Of a DNA stretch of 64,000 nucleotides, positions 33,758 to 42,630 are shown piece after piece (position 1 is the first letter of the stretch; every line of letters begins with the position of its first letter). The translations under genes were made by a program, and so were the position numbers. This DNA comes from Clostridiales bacterium. GTDB taxonomy: Bacteria; Bacillota; Clostridia; Peptostreptococcales; Acidaminobacteraceae. Location of the stretch: assembly GCA_016933835.1 (NCBI GenBank), contig JAFGAC010000106.1, forward strand, positions 1-64,000, in the 5' to 3' direction. The notes beneath the pieces were generated by a model. The model was not told the origin of the DNA, ran no database searches, and saw only the letters and a list, made by a program, of their open reading frames with translations.

Positions 33758-34458
33758 TTAAAATTACTGATTTACACGTTTATTATGGCGGAATTCACGC
33801 TATCAAAGGAATTTCATTAGAAGTTCCAAAGGGCAAGATTGTCAGTTTGATTGGTGCAAATGGCGCTGGAAAAAGCACGACTTTGCGAGCAATCATGAAA
33901 CTTGAGAAACCAAAAGAAGGAACGATATCTTATAGAGATCAAGATATCACTTTTGAAAAAACTCAGAAACTTGTAAAAAATGGCTTGGTTTTAGTTCCTG
34001 AAGGAAGACGGGTTTTTACAAATTTGACAGTTGAAGAAAATTTGATTCTGGGTGCATATGCACGAAAAGATTCAGATGAAGTTCATAAAGATTTGGAATG
34101 GGTCTATGAGTTGTTTCCTAGACTTAAAGAAAGAAGAAAGCAAAAGGCAGGAACAATGTCTGGTGGAGAGCAGCAAATGCTTGCAGTTGGCCGTGCTCTT
34201 ATGAGCAAGCCGGAAGTCTTGTTGATGGATGAACCTTCATTGGGATTGGCACCGCTAATAGTAAAAGATATATTCAATATCATAAGAAAAATAAACTCAT
34301 TGGGTGTGACAATACTATTGATTGAACAGAATGCAAAAGTAGCCCTCGAGATTTCAGATTATGGTTATGTAATGGAAACGGGAAATATCGTTCTTGAAGG
34401 AAAAGGAAAAGATCTTCTTGAAGATGAAAATGTAAAAAAAGCCTATTTAGGCGCTTAA
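33754..34458 (+). CDS. livF: Branched-chain amino-acid ABC ATPase LivF
   Basis: 234 residues. Walker A GANGAGKSTT, signature MSGGEQQMLAVGRAL, Walker B VLLMDEPSLGLAP and the LivF block LVPEGRRVFTNLTVEENL are intact. Pairs with LivG to energise import of branched-chain amino acids or related amides. Confidence 0.95.
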   Translation: MIKITDLHVYYGGIHAIKGISLEVPKGKIVSLIGANGAGKSTTLRAIMKLEKPKEGTISYRDQDITFEKTQKLVKNGLVLVPEGRRVFTNLTVEENLILGAYARKDSDEVHKDLEWVYELFPRLKERRKQKAGTMSGGEQQMLAVGRALMSKPEVLLMDEPSLGLAPLIVKDIFNIIRKINSLGVTILLIEQNAKVALEISDYGYVMETGNIVLEGKGKDLLEDENVKKAYLGA

Positions 34459-34462
34459 ATGA

Positions 34463-34485
34463 AACTCAGCGAAAGCTGAGTTTTA
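34463..34485 (+). terminator. Terminator of the liv operon
   Basis: AACTCAGC-GAAA-GCTGAGTT, a GNRA-tetraloop hairpin, followed by a T-rich tail. Confidence 0.9.
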
Positions 34486-34534
34486 TTTCTTATTGAGGGT
34501 AAAAATCTTATTACATAGGATTTGGAGGAATAAA

Positions 34535-35185
34535 ATGGATTTTAAAGAATTTAAGCAACATGCAAAGAGCAAATTAAGTGATCATTGGCCGATATTGATT
34601 GTAATCACCATAATTGTATTGATTGTATCAGGGATGGGAGACAATTCAGCACGTCAATTTTCAAATGGTTTTGCAGTTGATTATGGCAAAAGTGCAGGAT
34701 CCTTGCTTTCTTTGATATTATCAGGACCCTTAGCGCTTGGAACCGCAAATTTCTATCTCAGGTTAGTTAATAAAAACGAGGCAAAAATCGAACGTTTTTT
34801 TGATGGCTTCAAAAATTTTCTTAATGCATTCGTTTTGCATGTCATGACGACGGTCTTTATATTACTTTGGACATTGCTGCTGATTGTACCTGGAATCATT
34901 GCTGCAATCAATTATTCGATGGCATTTTTGATCATGAGTGAAAATGAAGATATTTCGCCTATGGATGCCATAGAGAAAAGCAAGATGCTGATGAAAAATC
35001 ACAAAATGGAATATTTTTCATTTATTTTAAGTTTTTTTGGATGGGTTATTATAGGAATACTCACTTTTGGATTGGGGTTTTTATATTTGTATCCGTACTT
35101 TTATGCGTCGAAAATTTATTTTTATCGTTCAATAAAAGGTGAAACAGAAGACTATGAATACATTTTGGAAAGCAAAAAGCCTTAG
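34535..35185 (+). CDS. DUF975 integral membrane protein
   Basis: 216 residues, four or five helices. The blocks GPLALGTANFYLRL, DGFKNFLNAFVLHVM and MDAIEKSKMLMKNHKMEYF are typical of DUF975 proteins of Firmicutes, whose function is unknown. GGAGG before ATG 34535 excludes an upstream in-frame start. The stop lies inside a bidirectional terminator. Confidence 0.85.
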   Translation: MDFKEFKQHAKSKLSDHWPILIVITIIVLIVSGMGDNSARQFSNGFAVDYGKSAGSLLSLILSGPLALGTANFYLRLVNKNEAKIERFFDGFKNFLNAFVLHVMTTVFILLWTLLLIVPGIIAAINYSMAFLIMSENEDISPMDAIEKSKMLMKNHKMEYFSFILSFFGWVIIGILTFGLGFLYLYPYFYASKIYFYRSIKGETEDYEYILESKKP

Positions 35186-35202
35186 AAATTTTCTAAGGCT
35201 TT
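35176..35202 (+). terminator. Bidirectional terminator between DUF975 and GNAT genes
   Basis: AAAGCCTTAGAA / TTCTAAGGCTTT, 12-bp stem with a three-base loop; it overlaps the stop codons of both convergent genes. Confidence 0.85.
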
Positions 35203-35713
35203 AATTGATTTCAAGTCCAATCATATAAGCATCATAGAATTTGCCATTGATGAAAAATTCTCTTGTAATTGTTCCTTCAATGACAAATCCTTTTTTTTTA
35301 TAAAGGTGGATGGCCGAAGTATTATCAACTCTTACTTTCAAATTGATTTTACGTATGATTTCTGATTCCTTTGCCCAGTTGATAAAATAATCAAGCAATA
35401 GATTGCCAATACCTTTATTCCAATAATCACGTGAGACACTTATGCCAAATTCACCTATATGCTGTATTCTGGGTCTTTTCCCACCTGAAAAATTTAAACT
35501 TCCCACTATTTCACCCTTAATTTCTGCAATGAGATAAATCGCATTGCCAGTTTTCAAAATATCTCCAAGGAATGCTTTTTCATCCATGTTAGACATCGTA
35601 AATTCACCTTCTCCAAAAGTGAGATTGTCAGACTCTCCAGCTATTTTTTTTATGTATTCAATTAATTTTTCAGAATCTTCGACATGTGCATTTCGAATTA
35701 TTAGATTATTCAT
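35201..35713 (-). CDS. GNAT family N-acetyltransferase
   Basis: 170 residues, single GNAT domain. The acetyl-CoA loop is VSRDYWNKGIGNLLLDYF; VDNTSAIHLYKKKGFVIEGTITREF is typical of RimJ/RimL-like and small-molecule acetyltransferases. The start is set by AAGAAGG eight bases before the ATG at 35713; 11 extra upstream residues are not supported. Confidence 0.9.
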   Translation of the reverse strand: MNNLIIRNAHVEDSEKLIEYIKKIAGESDNLTFGEGEFTMSNMDEKAFLGDILKTGNAIYLIAEIKGEIVGSLNFSGGKRPRIQHIGEFGISVSRDYWNKGIGNLLLDYFINWAKESEIIRKINLKVRVDNTSAIHLYKKKGFVIEGTITREFFINGKFYDAYMIGLEIN

Positions 35714-35775
35714 TATATATACCTTCTTTAACTTAATTGATTTCATTATATATGAAATTTATCTGCATATAAATA

Positions 35776-35799
35776 AAAACCCCTCCGAAGAAGGGTTTT
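35776..35799 (-). terminator. Terminator of the trxR operon (minus strand)
   Basis: On the minus strand AAAACCC-TTCTTCGGA-GGGGTTTTT followed by A/T-rich sequence, directly after the two-CxxC gene. Confidence 0.75.
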
Positions 35800-35810
35800 A
35801 TATATTTTGA

Positions 35811-36452
35811 CTATAAGCTTTCGATTGTGCTTAAGAATTCTTCCAATGGTTGATTTCCTACTAAATCAGCACCATCATTGAAGATGATCTTAGGAACGCC
35901 ACTTACATTGAATTTGTTTGATAACTCACCAAATGTGTTTGCTTCAACCATTTCAGCATTTACCAATGGATTCAATAACGCAATTTTATGTGCTTTAGCA
36001 ACTGCTCCTGGGCAGTGAGGACAAGATAAAGTAACAAATACTTTGATATTGACTGGCTTGTCGATGCCTTCAATTCTTGCAATCAATTCTGCAGGCAATT
36101 CTTCTCCAGCACCAGATACTTCTAAAACGCCAGTTATGAATGAGTTGATTTCATGTCCAGCAGGGATGCCATAATATTTAATACCTAGATCTTTGTTATT
36201 CTCATCCAATAATACTATTGCAGGTGTGTATTCAACATTTAATTCAGCAGCTTTTTCAGCATCAGCATTCATATCATAAACTGTCAAAGTAAGTTTATCA
36301 CTTAATTCTGCCATTTCTTCCATGTAACCTTTTGTGTCTTCACAAGATTCACAATCGCTTTCTTGTACGAATACTGCGATGTTCACGTTTTTCTTCATTG
36401 GTTCAAAAATTTCTGTAATTTGTTTTCTGATATCATCATTTAAAAATGCCAT
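35811..36452 (-). CDS. Two-thioredoxin-fold protein disulfide oxidoreductase (AhpF N-domain/PDO-like)
   Basis: 213 residues folding as two thioredoxin units. The first has C34ESC37 and cis-proline YTPAIV; the second has SC144PHC147PGAV and GVPKII. The second unit aligns by eye with the active N-terminal domain of AhpF (SCHNCP type), while having a CxxC in both units recalls archaeal PDO proteins. It lies 20 bases after the thioredoxin reductase gene, so the pair would act as NAD(P)H-flavoprotein-disulfide relay, in effect a split AhpF. No AhpC gene is adjacent; the final acceptor is unknown. Confidence 0.88.
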   Translation of the reverse strand: MAFLNDDIRKQITEIFEPMKKNVNIAVFVQESDCESCEDTKGYMEEMAELSDKLTLTVYDMNADAEKAAELNVEYTPAIVLLDENNKDLGIKYYGIPAGHEINSFITGVLEVSGAGEELPAELIARIEGIDKPVNIKVFVTLSCPHCPGAVAKAHKIALLNPLVNAEMVEANTFGELSNKFNVSGVPKIIFNDGADLVGNQPLEEFLSTIESL

Positions 36453-36472
36453 GATATATTCCTCCTAGAATT

Positions 36473-37447
36473 TTATTTTAATTTATTAATATAATCATTC
36501 GCACTGAGTGCAGCTTTTGCGCCCTCAGCAGCTGAAATTATAATTTGTTTGTATGCAACATCTGTGATGTCACCCGCTGCGTAGATACCTTCTACATTGG
36601 TTTCAGCCTTGTTGTTTACAATGATTTCTTTCTTGTCATTCAAAGCAAGCAAGTTTTCAAATATTTCACTTTTTGGAAGATATCCGATTTCGACGAATAA
36701 TCCATCTGCTTTGATTTCGATTTCTTTGTTTGATTTTTTGTCTAAGGCTACAATATGTGTCATCAACATTTCACCAAAAATTTCTTTAATCTGTGTTTGA
36801 AGATAAACTTCAACGTTTTTCAATCCATAAAGTTTGTCTACTAAAATTTTGTCCGCTCTAAAATCACTTCTATGCACCAACATGACTTTATTTGCAATTT
36901 TTGCCAGATCTATAGCCGCTTCTACTGCTGAATTTCCGCCACCTGTTACGATGACATCCCTCTCTGCAAATAAAGGACCATCACAAATAGCACAGTAGGC
37001 AACACCTCTACCCAAATATTCTTTTTCACCAGGAACATTCAACATTCTTGGCTTGCTACCTGTCGAAACAATGATTGTTTTTGCCTTGTAAGTTTTGCCG
37101 TTTGATGCAATAATTTCTTTAACTTCATTATTGATGACTTCTTTTACAAGTACATCTGAAGTGATCGGCACTTTGTATTCTTTGACATGCTCTTCAAACT
37201 TATGCATCAGTTCTTCACCTGTCAAATATTTATAGCCCAAATAATTTTCAACTGAAGAAGTATCAAGAACTTGTCCACCGATACGATCAGCTATGATTCC
37301 TACATTAAGTCCTTTTCTTTTTGCATATAGCGCTGCGTTGAGTCCGGCTGGTCCACCACCGATAATAATTGTATCGTATATTGTATTGGTATCCAGTTTA
37401 TTCGACATTTCTTCAGCACTGAAACTTAAACTAAAATCTAATCCCAT
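36473..37447 (-). CDS. trxB: Thioredoxin reductase-like flavoprotein (AhpF C-domain type)
   Basis: 324 residues. FAD site IIGGGPAGLNAALYAKR (about 28-44), redox pair C152AIC155DGPLF, NAD(P)H site VTGGGNSAVEAAIDLAK and C-terminal AAGDITDVAYKQIIISAAEGAKAA. DRIGGQVLDTSSVENYLG is closer to AhpF than to classical TrxB. An N-terminal extension of about 20 residues precedes the FAD domain. AGGTG six bases before the ATG. It is preceded by the RAYT-like gene (13-base gap) and followed by the two-CxxC gene. Confidence 0.93.
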   Translation of the reverse strand: MGLDFSLSFSAEEMSNKLDTNTIYDTIIIGGGPAGLNAALYAKRKGLNVGIIADRIGGQVLDTSSVENYLGYKYLTGEELMHKFEEHVKEYKVPITSDVLVKEVINNEVKEIIASNGKTYKAKTIIVSTGSKPRMLNVPGEKEYLGRGVAYCAICDGPLFAERDVIVTGGGNSAVEAAIDLAKIANKVMLVHRSDFRADKILVDKLYGLKNVEVYLQTQIKEIFGEMLMTHIVALDKKSNKEIEIKADGLFVEIGYLPKSEIFENLLALNDKKEIIVNNKAETNVEGIYAAGDITDVAYKQIIISAAEGAKAALSANDYINKLK

Positions 37448-37460
37448 TTATTACACCTCA

Positions 37461-38201
37461 TCATTCTTTATTGCGATTAACTATTTTACACACTGCAGAC
37501 TCACTAAGTCCACCAAATAAATGACCGATTTCTTTCAACGAAAGGGTGGTCATTTTGCGAAAATTCAATAATTCTTGATTCCTGATATTTTTATTTGAAA
37601 GAAATTGATCAATGGTTACCTCATATTTCTTTGCAAGCGTTTCAATGACTGCCTTGCCTTGCTCAAAATCATGGATGCAGTTTTCTGTATTTTTACATGA
37701 AACATTGATTTTCATGCAGAATTCATCAGTAAATTGATCCCTGATCAGAATTCTTTCTTGAGGACTATTTGGCGGTGTAAAGTAAATTTCAAAATCAATC
37801 AAATTTTCAGTTTTATTAAAGCCATATTCACAACAATTTTTATGTTTATGCAAATTGCTGATGATTTCCTCTAAATGCTCAGGAGATTTAATCAAAGTAC
37901 TTTTATATCTTTCATTAAATATTTTTCCCTGATTTTTAATATGGTAAGCGTAACTGATGTTGATAGATTTCATTATTTTTGAAATATCACTCCCATTGTC
38001 ATAGATAATGAGTTTGTATTTCCTATCATCTGCCAGACAGTAGCCATAGATTTTAAAATTGAACTGATTTTTTTTATCTTTAAGTATATTGATAAATTCT
38101 TCTCTGTCCAATTCGTCTTCAAATATTTTTTTATCTGGAATACAGGATTGAATTATTAAATATGTGCCAAAAGGTATTTTTTCTCTTGCCTTACGAGGCA
38201 T
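37461..38201 (-). CDS. RAYT (Y1 transposase)-derived protein lacking the HUH motif, with DnaA-like C-terminal helix-turn-helix
   Basis: 246 residues. The fold order is that of REP-associated tyrosine transposases: an N-terminal beta segment, YGYCLADDRKYKLII where active relatives have YCLMPNHVHLL, a YAYHIKNQGKIFNERYKST block (candidate catalytic tyrosine 86), and a C-terminal DnaA_C-like helix-turn-helix (LSLKEIGHLFGGLSESAV). Both HUH histidines are replaced (DDRKYK), so metal-dependent nicking should be lost. Eight cysteines (20, 55, 123, 124, 162, 169, 175, 238) are unusual. AGAGGTG six bases before ATG 38201. It lies 13 bases before trxB, probably in the same transcript. Confidence 0.75.
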   Translation of the reverse strand: MPRKAREKIPFGTYLIIQSCIPDKKIFEDELDREEFINILKDKKNQFNFKIYGYCLADDRKYKLIIYDNGSDISKIMKSINISYAYHIKNQGKIFNERYKSTLIKSPEHLEEIISNLHKHKNCCEYGFNKTENLIDFEIYFTPPNSPQERILIRDQFTDEFCMKINVSCKNTENCIHDFEQGKAVIETLAKKYEVTIDQFLSNKNIRNQELLNFRKMTTLSLKEIGHLFGGLSESAVCKIVNRNKE

Positions 38202-38220
38202 TTCCATCACCTCTGTTATT

Positions 38221-38249
38221 AAAGTAATATAAAAAGGAACTTTTGTCAA
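38221..38249 (-). promoter_or_regulatory. Candidate promoter within a REP-like sequence upstream of the RAYT-derived gene
   Basis: Minus strand: TTGACA (38244-38249), 17-base spacer, TACTTT (38221-38226). The -35 region lies in GGGACGGTACTTGACAAAAG (minus strand), which from memory resembles GGGACGG...CTTTTGACA repeats common near RAYT genes in Firmicutes. So this can be a transposon end that doubles as promoter. Confidence 0.4.
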
Positions 38250-38260
38250 GTACCGTCCCT

Positions 38261-40831
38261 CTATTTTTTTTCAAAAGCAAGATATTTTATCAATTTATAG
38301 ATTTCTATTATTAGCAGTGGAATAAAGCTGAATATGAAGACAATTGCAAATTGGCTTGGATTAAGCATGGTAACTTTAAAAATCTTTTGAGTGAATGGAA
38401 ATACTAAGATAAAAAATTGCAGCAATGATGAAATAGCAATTGCTAAAAGAGAATATTTATTTGTGAACAAACCTTTGACAAATATGATAGATTTATCGGA
38501 TCTCACATTGATAGAATGAATCAACTGTGAAAATGAGATGGTTAAGAAGGTCATAGTCCTTGCAACGGTCAAATCAAATTGCAAACCATATATAAAGACA
38601 ACAAAAGAAATAAAACCTATTATGAGACCTTCTATGCCGATTTTGTAGATTAATCCATCAGAAAAAATGCTTTCGCTTTTACTCCTTGGAGGATGGTCAA
38701 GCAAGTCTGAATCTTTTGCTTCCACGCCAAGTGCCAATGCAGGAAAACTGTCAGTAATCAAGTTTACCCAGAGAATTTGAACTGGCAACAGTGGAATAGG
38801 GAGATTGAATAGGATGGCAAGCAAGAGCAAAATAATTTCTCCCATATTGCATGACAAAAGATAGTGGATCGCTTTCTTGATATTTGAATAGATAGCTCTG
38901 CCTTCTTCAATTGCTGTCACTATGGTTGAAAAATTATCGTCCATAAGAACAATCGAAGCGGCATTTCTTGAAACATCAGTACCGACTTTGCCCATGGCAA
39001 CTCCAATTTCAGCCATTCGAAGAGCAGGTGCATCATTGACTCCATCACCCGTCATAGCGACAACTTGATTTTTGCTTTGCCATGCCTTTACAATACGAAC
39101 CTTGTGCTCAGGAGCAACTCGTGCATAAACACTAAAAGACTCAATATTCTTGTAAAACACATCATCACTCATAAGATTGAGTTCTGAGCCGGTGATTACT
39201 TTTTCTCCTGTATTCAGTATGCCTAATTTTTCAGCAATCGCAGTAGCAGTCAATTGATGGTCACCTGTTATCATGATAGGGCGAATACCTGCCAGTTTGC
39301 ATTTCTTGATGGCTTCATAGACTTCTTCACGTGGAGGGTCCATCATGGCAATCAAACCGATAAAAATCATACCTTCCTCAATAACTGTAAAAGATAAGTC
39401 TGATGGCATTTTTGAATGGTATTTTTTTGAGATGGCAAGCACTCTCAGAGCTTTAGAAGCAAACAATGCATTTTGTTCAAAAAGCACTTTTTTATATTCG
39501 TCAGTAAGAGATTGCTGCATGCCATCAGCAATCATAAAGTCACATCTTTTGATGATTTCATCAAGGGCACCTTTGGTATAGCTGATAAAGACATTCTCAA
39601 GGTGATGAATAGTGCTCATCATCTTTCTTTCAGAATCAAAAGGGAGACTTGCCATTCTCAACTGAGCTGAGTTGACTGTTTTTTTATCATAGCCTTTAGA
39701 AATGCCAAATTGTATCAGTGCAATCTCAGTAGGGTCGCCGATCTTATCAGTCGCATCATTGCATAGCACGCTGCCAAGAAGCAATTCATCCATTGCAGAA
39801 GTATCAAAAGTAAACACATCCTGAACAATCATTTTATTTTGTGTCAGTGTACCAGTTTTGTCAGAGCAAATGACAGAACTGCTCCCTAGAGTTTCAACTG
39901 CAGGCAATTTTTTTACGACCGCATTTTCCTGTGACAATCTTTGAACGCCAAGTGAGAGAACGATAGTGACAATGGCAGGTAGACCTTCAGGAATTGCGGC
40001 TACAGATAAACTGACAGCAGTAAAAAACATTTCGAAAATATCTCTGCCTTGAATAATTCCAAGTCCGAATATGATAGCACTTATGAGTAGAACAACCATT
40101 CCAAGTATTTTTCCTATTTCAGCCAATTTCACCTGAAGTGGCGTTGCTTCATTTTTTTCTTCTGTCATCAAACTGGCAATTTTACCGAGTTCAGTATGCA
40201 TTCCAATGGCTGTGACGACAAATTTTCCAATACCATACGATACAGTTGTACCGGAGAAGACACAATTGAATTTATCTCCTAATGGAATATCTGATTTTAA
40301 TATTACATCAGTATTTTTATCAACAGGGAGAGATTCACCTGTGAGGGTAGATTCTTCAATTTTTAAACTTTGGGCCTCAATCAAACGACCATCTGCAGGA
40401 ATAGAATTACCTGCCTCAATAATCACAATATCCCCAGGGACTATGTACTTTGTGTCAATCTCAAGTTTTTCACCATCCCTCATGACCATGCATTTGGGAG
40501 CTGTAAGGGATTGCAGAGAGGCTATTGAACCTTCTGCCTTGATTTCCTGATAAGTACTGATGAGGGCATTTAGAATAATAATGGACAAAATAATGAACGC
40601 ATCAGTTTTCTCGCCGATTGCGTAAGAAACTGCTGATGCGATCAATAATACTATGATCATAAATTCTTTAAAATTGAGAAAAAATCTTATAAAAACCGAT
40701 TTTTTTTTTCTTTTGTCAAGTTGGTTCATTCCGTATTTTTCCTGATAATCAGAAACTTGAGAATGAGTCAATCCATTTTCTACATCAGTGTTGTGCAGAT
40801 GAAGTGTTTCATTGATTCCAAGTGTATGCAT
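38261..40831 (-). CDS. P-type Ca2+-transporting ATPase (P2 type)
   Basis: 856 residues. Actuator motif TGES (164-167), transport-site helix 4 VAAIPEGLPA (PEGLP at 281-285), phosphorylation site CSDKTGTLT (D324), hinge TGDGVNDAPAL and ten predicted helices. The PEGLP motif and length indicate the SERCA/PMCA-like calcium group, with export of Ca2+ (or Mn2+) as the likely job. AAGGAG precedes the ATG. It begins nine bases after the MscS gene ends on the same strand, so the two are co-transcribed. Confidence 0.93.
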   Translation of the reverse strand: MHTLGINETLHLHNTDVENGLTHSQVSDYQEKYGMNQLDKRKKKSVFIRFFLNFKEFMIIVLLIASAVSYAIGEKTDAFIILSIIILNALISTYQEIKAEGSIASLQSLTAPKCMVMRDGEKLEIDTKYIVPGDIVIIEAGNSIPADGRLIEAQSLKIEESTLTGESLPVDKNTDVILKSDIPLGDKFNCVFSGTTVSYGIGKFVVTAIGMHTELGKIASLMTEEKNEATPLQVKLAEIGKILGMVVLLISAIIFGLGIIQGRDIFEMFFTAVSLSVAAIPEGLPAIVTIVLSLGVQRLSQENAVVKKLPAVETLGSSSVICSDKTGTLTQNKMIVQDVFTFDTSAMDELLLGSVLCNDATDKIGDPTEIALIQFGISKGYDKKTVNSAQLRMASLPFDSERKMMSTIHHLENVFISYTKGALDEIIKRCDFMIADGMQQSLTDEYKKVLFEQNALFASKALRVLAISKKYHSKMPSDLSFTVIEEGMIFIGLIAMMDPPREEVYEAIKKCKLAGIRPIMITGDHQLTATAIAEKLGILNTGEKVITGSELNLMSDDVFYKNIESFSVYARVAPEHKVRIVKAWQSKNQVVAMTGDGVNDAPALRMAEIGVAMGKVGTDVSRNAASIVLMDDNFSTIVTAIEEGRAIYSNIKKAIHYLLSCNMGEIILLLLAILFNLPIPLLPVQILWVNLITDSFPALALGVEAKDSDLLDHPPRSKSESIFSDGLIYKIGIEGLIIGFISFVVFIYGLQFDLTVARTMTFLTISFSQLIHSINVRSDKSIIFVKGLFTNKYSLLAIAISSLLQFFILVFPFTQKIFKVTMLNPSQFAIVFIFSFIPLLIIEIYKLIKYLAFEKK

Positions 40832-40840
40832 AAATTCTCC

Positions 40841-41701
40841 TTATTTTACAACGCGCATGGTTTTATATGCGAGTTCGATACTGGGTTCTCTGGAAAAAGA
40901 ATCTAAAATCTCTTCCCAAAGTTTTTCGGAAGTGGATCTCCTATGCCTTGGGTCAATCAAATATCTTAAACTCAATAATACACCATCTGATTTGACATCC
41001 AAGTAGACGATAGGTGTCAGATTATTATAAAAAATCATGAATTTTCTGGAGGCTTCTTTTAGATTTTTTTCTGCATCTTTGCTTAAATAAGAGGCATGAA
41101 CCGCTGCAATTCTATTCATAATATCTTTGGCTTTTTTCCAGTCACTCTCAAAAGTGATCAACACTTCAATTTCATTCCAGATATGGCTGAACCCTTTAGT
41201 ATAATTGGCCATGGGATCAGTGAAAATTTTGCTGTTTGGAATATGTATGATCCGACCGGTGCTCTGGTCAGCATGAACCCAATTTCCGATTTCCATCAAG
41301 GTGAACTGAAAAAGCCGTTGATCGATGACATCACCGGATATACCAGAAATCTCAATGCGGTCGCCAACGATAAATGGTTTTCTCAAGACAATGAAAAGAA
41401 ATGCCGCAATGTTGGCAATAAGATCCTTCAAAGCGATGGCTATACCGGCAGACAACAGACCAAAGTATGTAGAAAGGCTAGGCATTCCTTCAGACCAAAT
41501 AATGAAAGTGACAATCATTAATATAACGGTATAGCCATAGGTTATTCCTTTTTTTGTTTTATAGTAACGCTGTACATCATCAATTCTATTATGCAGGAAT
41601 TTCAGAAGGTACTTGTAAATGAAAAAAGTCACTATAACGGTTATGGCTGAGTAAATTATTTTCATAGTAAGTGGATTGTTTATATCTAGCAAATCACTCA
41701 T
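40841..41701 (-). CDS. Small-conductance mechanosensitive channel (MscS family)
   Basis: 286 residues. Two N-terminal helices, the pore helix GLLSAGIAIALKDLIANIAAFLFI region and the beta domain start KPFIVGDRIEISGISGDV match MscS. It opens under membrane tension to release solutes. ATG 41701 is used because AAGGAGG is six bases away; an ATG at 41707 touches the site. Co-transcribed with the calcium ATPase. Confidence 0.92.
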   Translation of the reverse strand: MSDLLDINNPLTMKIIYSAITVIVTFFIYKYLLKFLHNRIDDVQRYYKTKKGITYGYTVILMIVTFIIWSEGMPSLSTYFGLLSAGIAIALKDLIANIAAFLFIVLRKPFIVGDRIEISGISGDVIDQRLFQFTLMEIGNWVHADQSTGRIIHIPNSKIFTDPMANYTKGFSHIWNEIEVLITFESDWKKAKDIMNRIAAVHASYLSKDAEKNLKEASRKFMIFYNNLTPIVYLDVKSDGVLLSLRYLIDPRHRRSTSEKLWEEILDSFSREPSIELAYKTMRVVK

Positions 41702-41724
41702 AGACATCCTCCTTCGTGCTATAT

Positions 41725-42093
41725 TTATCCATTATATCTTTCGACAAACTCAAATCTCTCATTATTGATACCTTTAAAGAAAATAATTCTTGAACTTCCA
41801 ACAATTCTAGGTTCTCCAATAATTTCTATCCTATGTTCATTGAGCATTTTAATTTTTTTATCAAGGGATTCAACTTTAAAAGCCAAATGATCGATAGGAC
41901 CAGGATAATTGCGTTCTTCATTGCTGCTTTTATAGATCAGTTCAATATGAGTGCCGCCGGCATCTAAAAAAACAAGTCTCATTTCAGGATACTCATATTC
42001 TTTTACAATTTTGCAATCTAGTAGATCAGTGTAAAATTTTATTGATTTTTCCATGTCACGTACATATATACCTATATGGCCAAATTTATTCAT
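41725..42093 (-). CDS. VOC family (glyoxalase/bleomycin-resistance fold) protein
   Basis: 122 residues of two beta-alpha-beta-beta-beta modules. HIGIYVRDMEKSIKFYTDLLDC opens module one (histidine metal ligand), THIELIY supplies the glutamate, IDHLAFKVESLDKKI opens module two and RFEFVERY the final glutamate. The four-ligand pattern H/E/H/E is that of glyoxalase I and methylmalonyl-CoA epimerase relatives; the substrate is not predictable. GGAG before ATG 42093 excludes 12 upstream residues. Confidence 0.88.
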   Translation of the reverse strand: MNKFGHIGIYVRDMEKSIKFYTDLLDCKIVKEYEYPEMRLVFLDAGGTHIELIYKSSNEERNYPGPIDHLAFKVESLDKKIKMLNEHRIEIIGEPRIVGSSRIIFFKGINNERFEFVERYNG

Positions 42094-42187
42094 TAAAATC
42101 ACTCCATTTCTTGTCTTTATTCTACACAAAAATGTATAATAAAAAAAGAAGATATTTTATTACGGAGTTGACGGATATGAAAAAAAA

Positions 42188-42583
42188 TTGATTCTCACGG
42201 AAGTTGCTTTAATGTTGTTCATTACTTTAGCATTGATTGGCTATAAGGCAAAATTGGATAAAGAAAACCGTCAAGAAACATTGGAAGAACTTGCCATAAC
42301 AATCTCTGAAAGTGTTTATCTCGGGCAAAGAAATAATATTGAAAATATTTCAACCGAGACAGCACTTGCTGAAATTGATATGTCGATGGAAAAAGTTAAA
42401 GGCATAAACATAAAAAGTGTTCAATTACAATCTTACAGTGATGAATACAAAAAAGAAAAAAGTGTCACAGTGGTATCAAAAATTATTGAAAATCCATTCA
42501 AGACTTCAATTTTTCATAGAATGAAATTTGTAGAATTAGATAATGTATGGATTTTGTATGATTTTACCGCTGAATCCAATTAA
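42188..42583 (+). CDS. Small secreted or membrane-anchored protein with disturbed start
   Basis: 131 residues from TTG 42188: one hydrophobic helix (LTEVALMLFITLALIGY) then a 110-residue domain of unknown family. The TTG has no ribosome site. An ATG at 42177 does (GGAG nine bases upstream), but reads MKKN-stop because the following A-run has eight A residues; with nine it would give MKKKLILTEVALML..., a normal signal peptide. So the gene start is probably ATG 42177 in a version with one more A. Homologues not recognised. Confidence 0.6.
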   Translation: MILTEVALMLFITLALIGYKAKLDKENRQETLEELAITISESVYLGQRNNIENISTETALAEIDMSMEKVKGINIKSVQLQSYSDEYKKEKSVTVVSKIIENPFKTSIFHRMKFVELDNVWILYDFTAESN

Positions 42584-42630
42584 ATTTTATAAAAATTAGT
42601 AGAAAAATATTATTCAAGGAGGAATTAATT

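Noticed and set aside
42120-42176. Divergent promoter pair between the VOC gene and the 42.18 kb gene
   Set aside because: Several A+T-rich hexamers can be chosen, but none gives a convincing -35/-10 pair.
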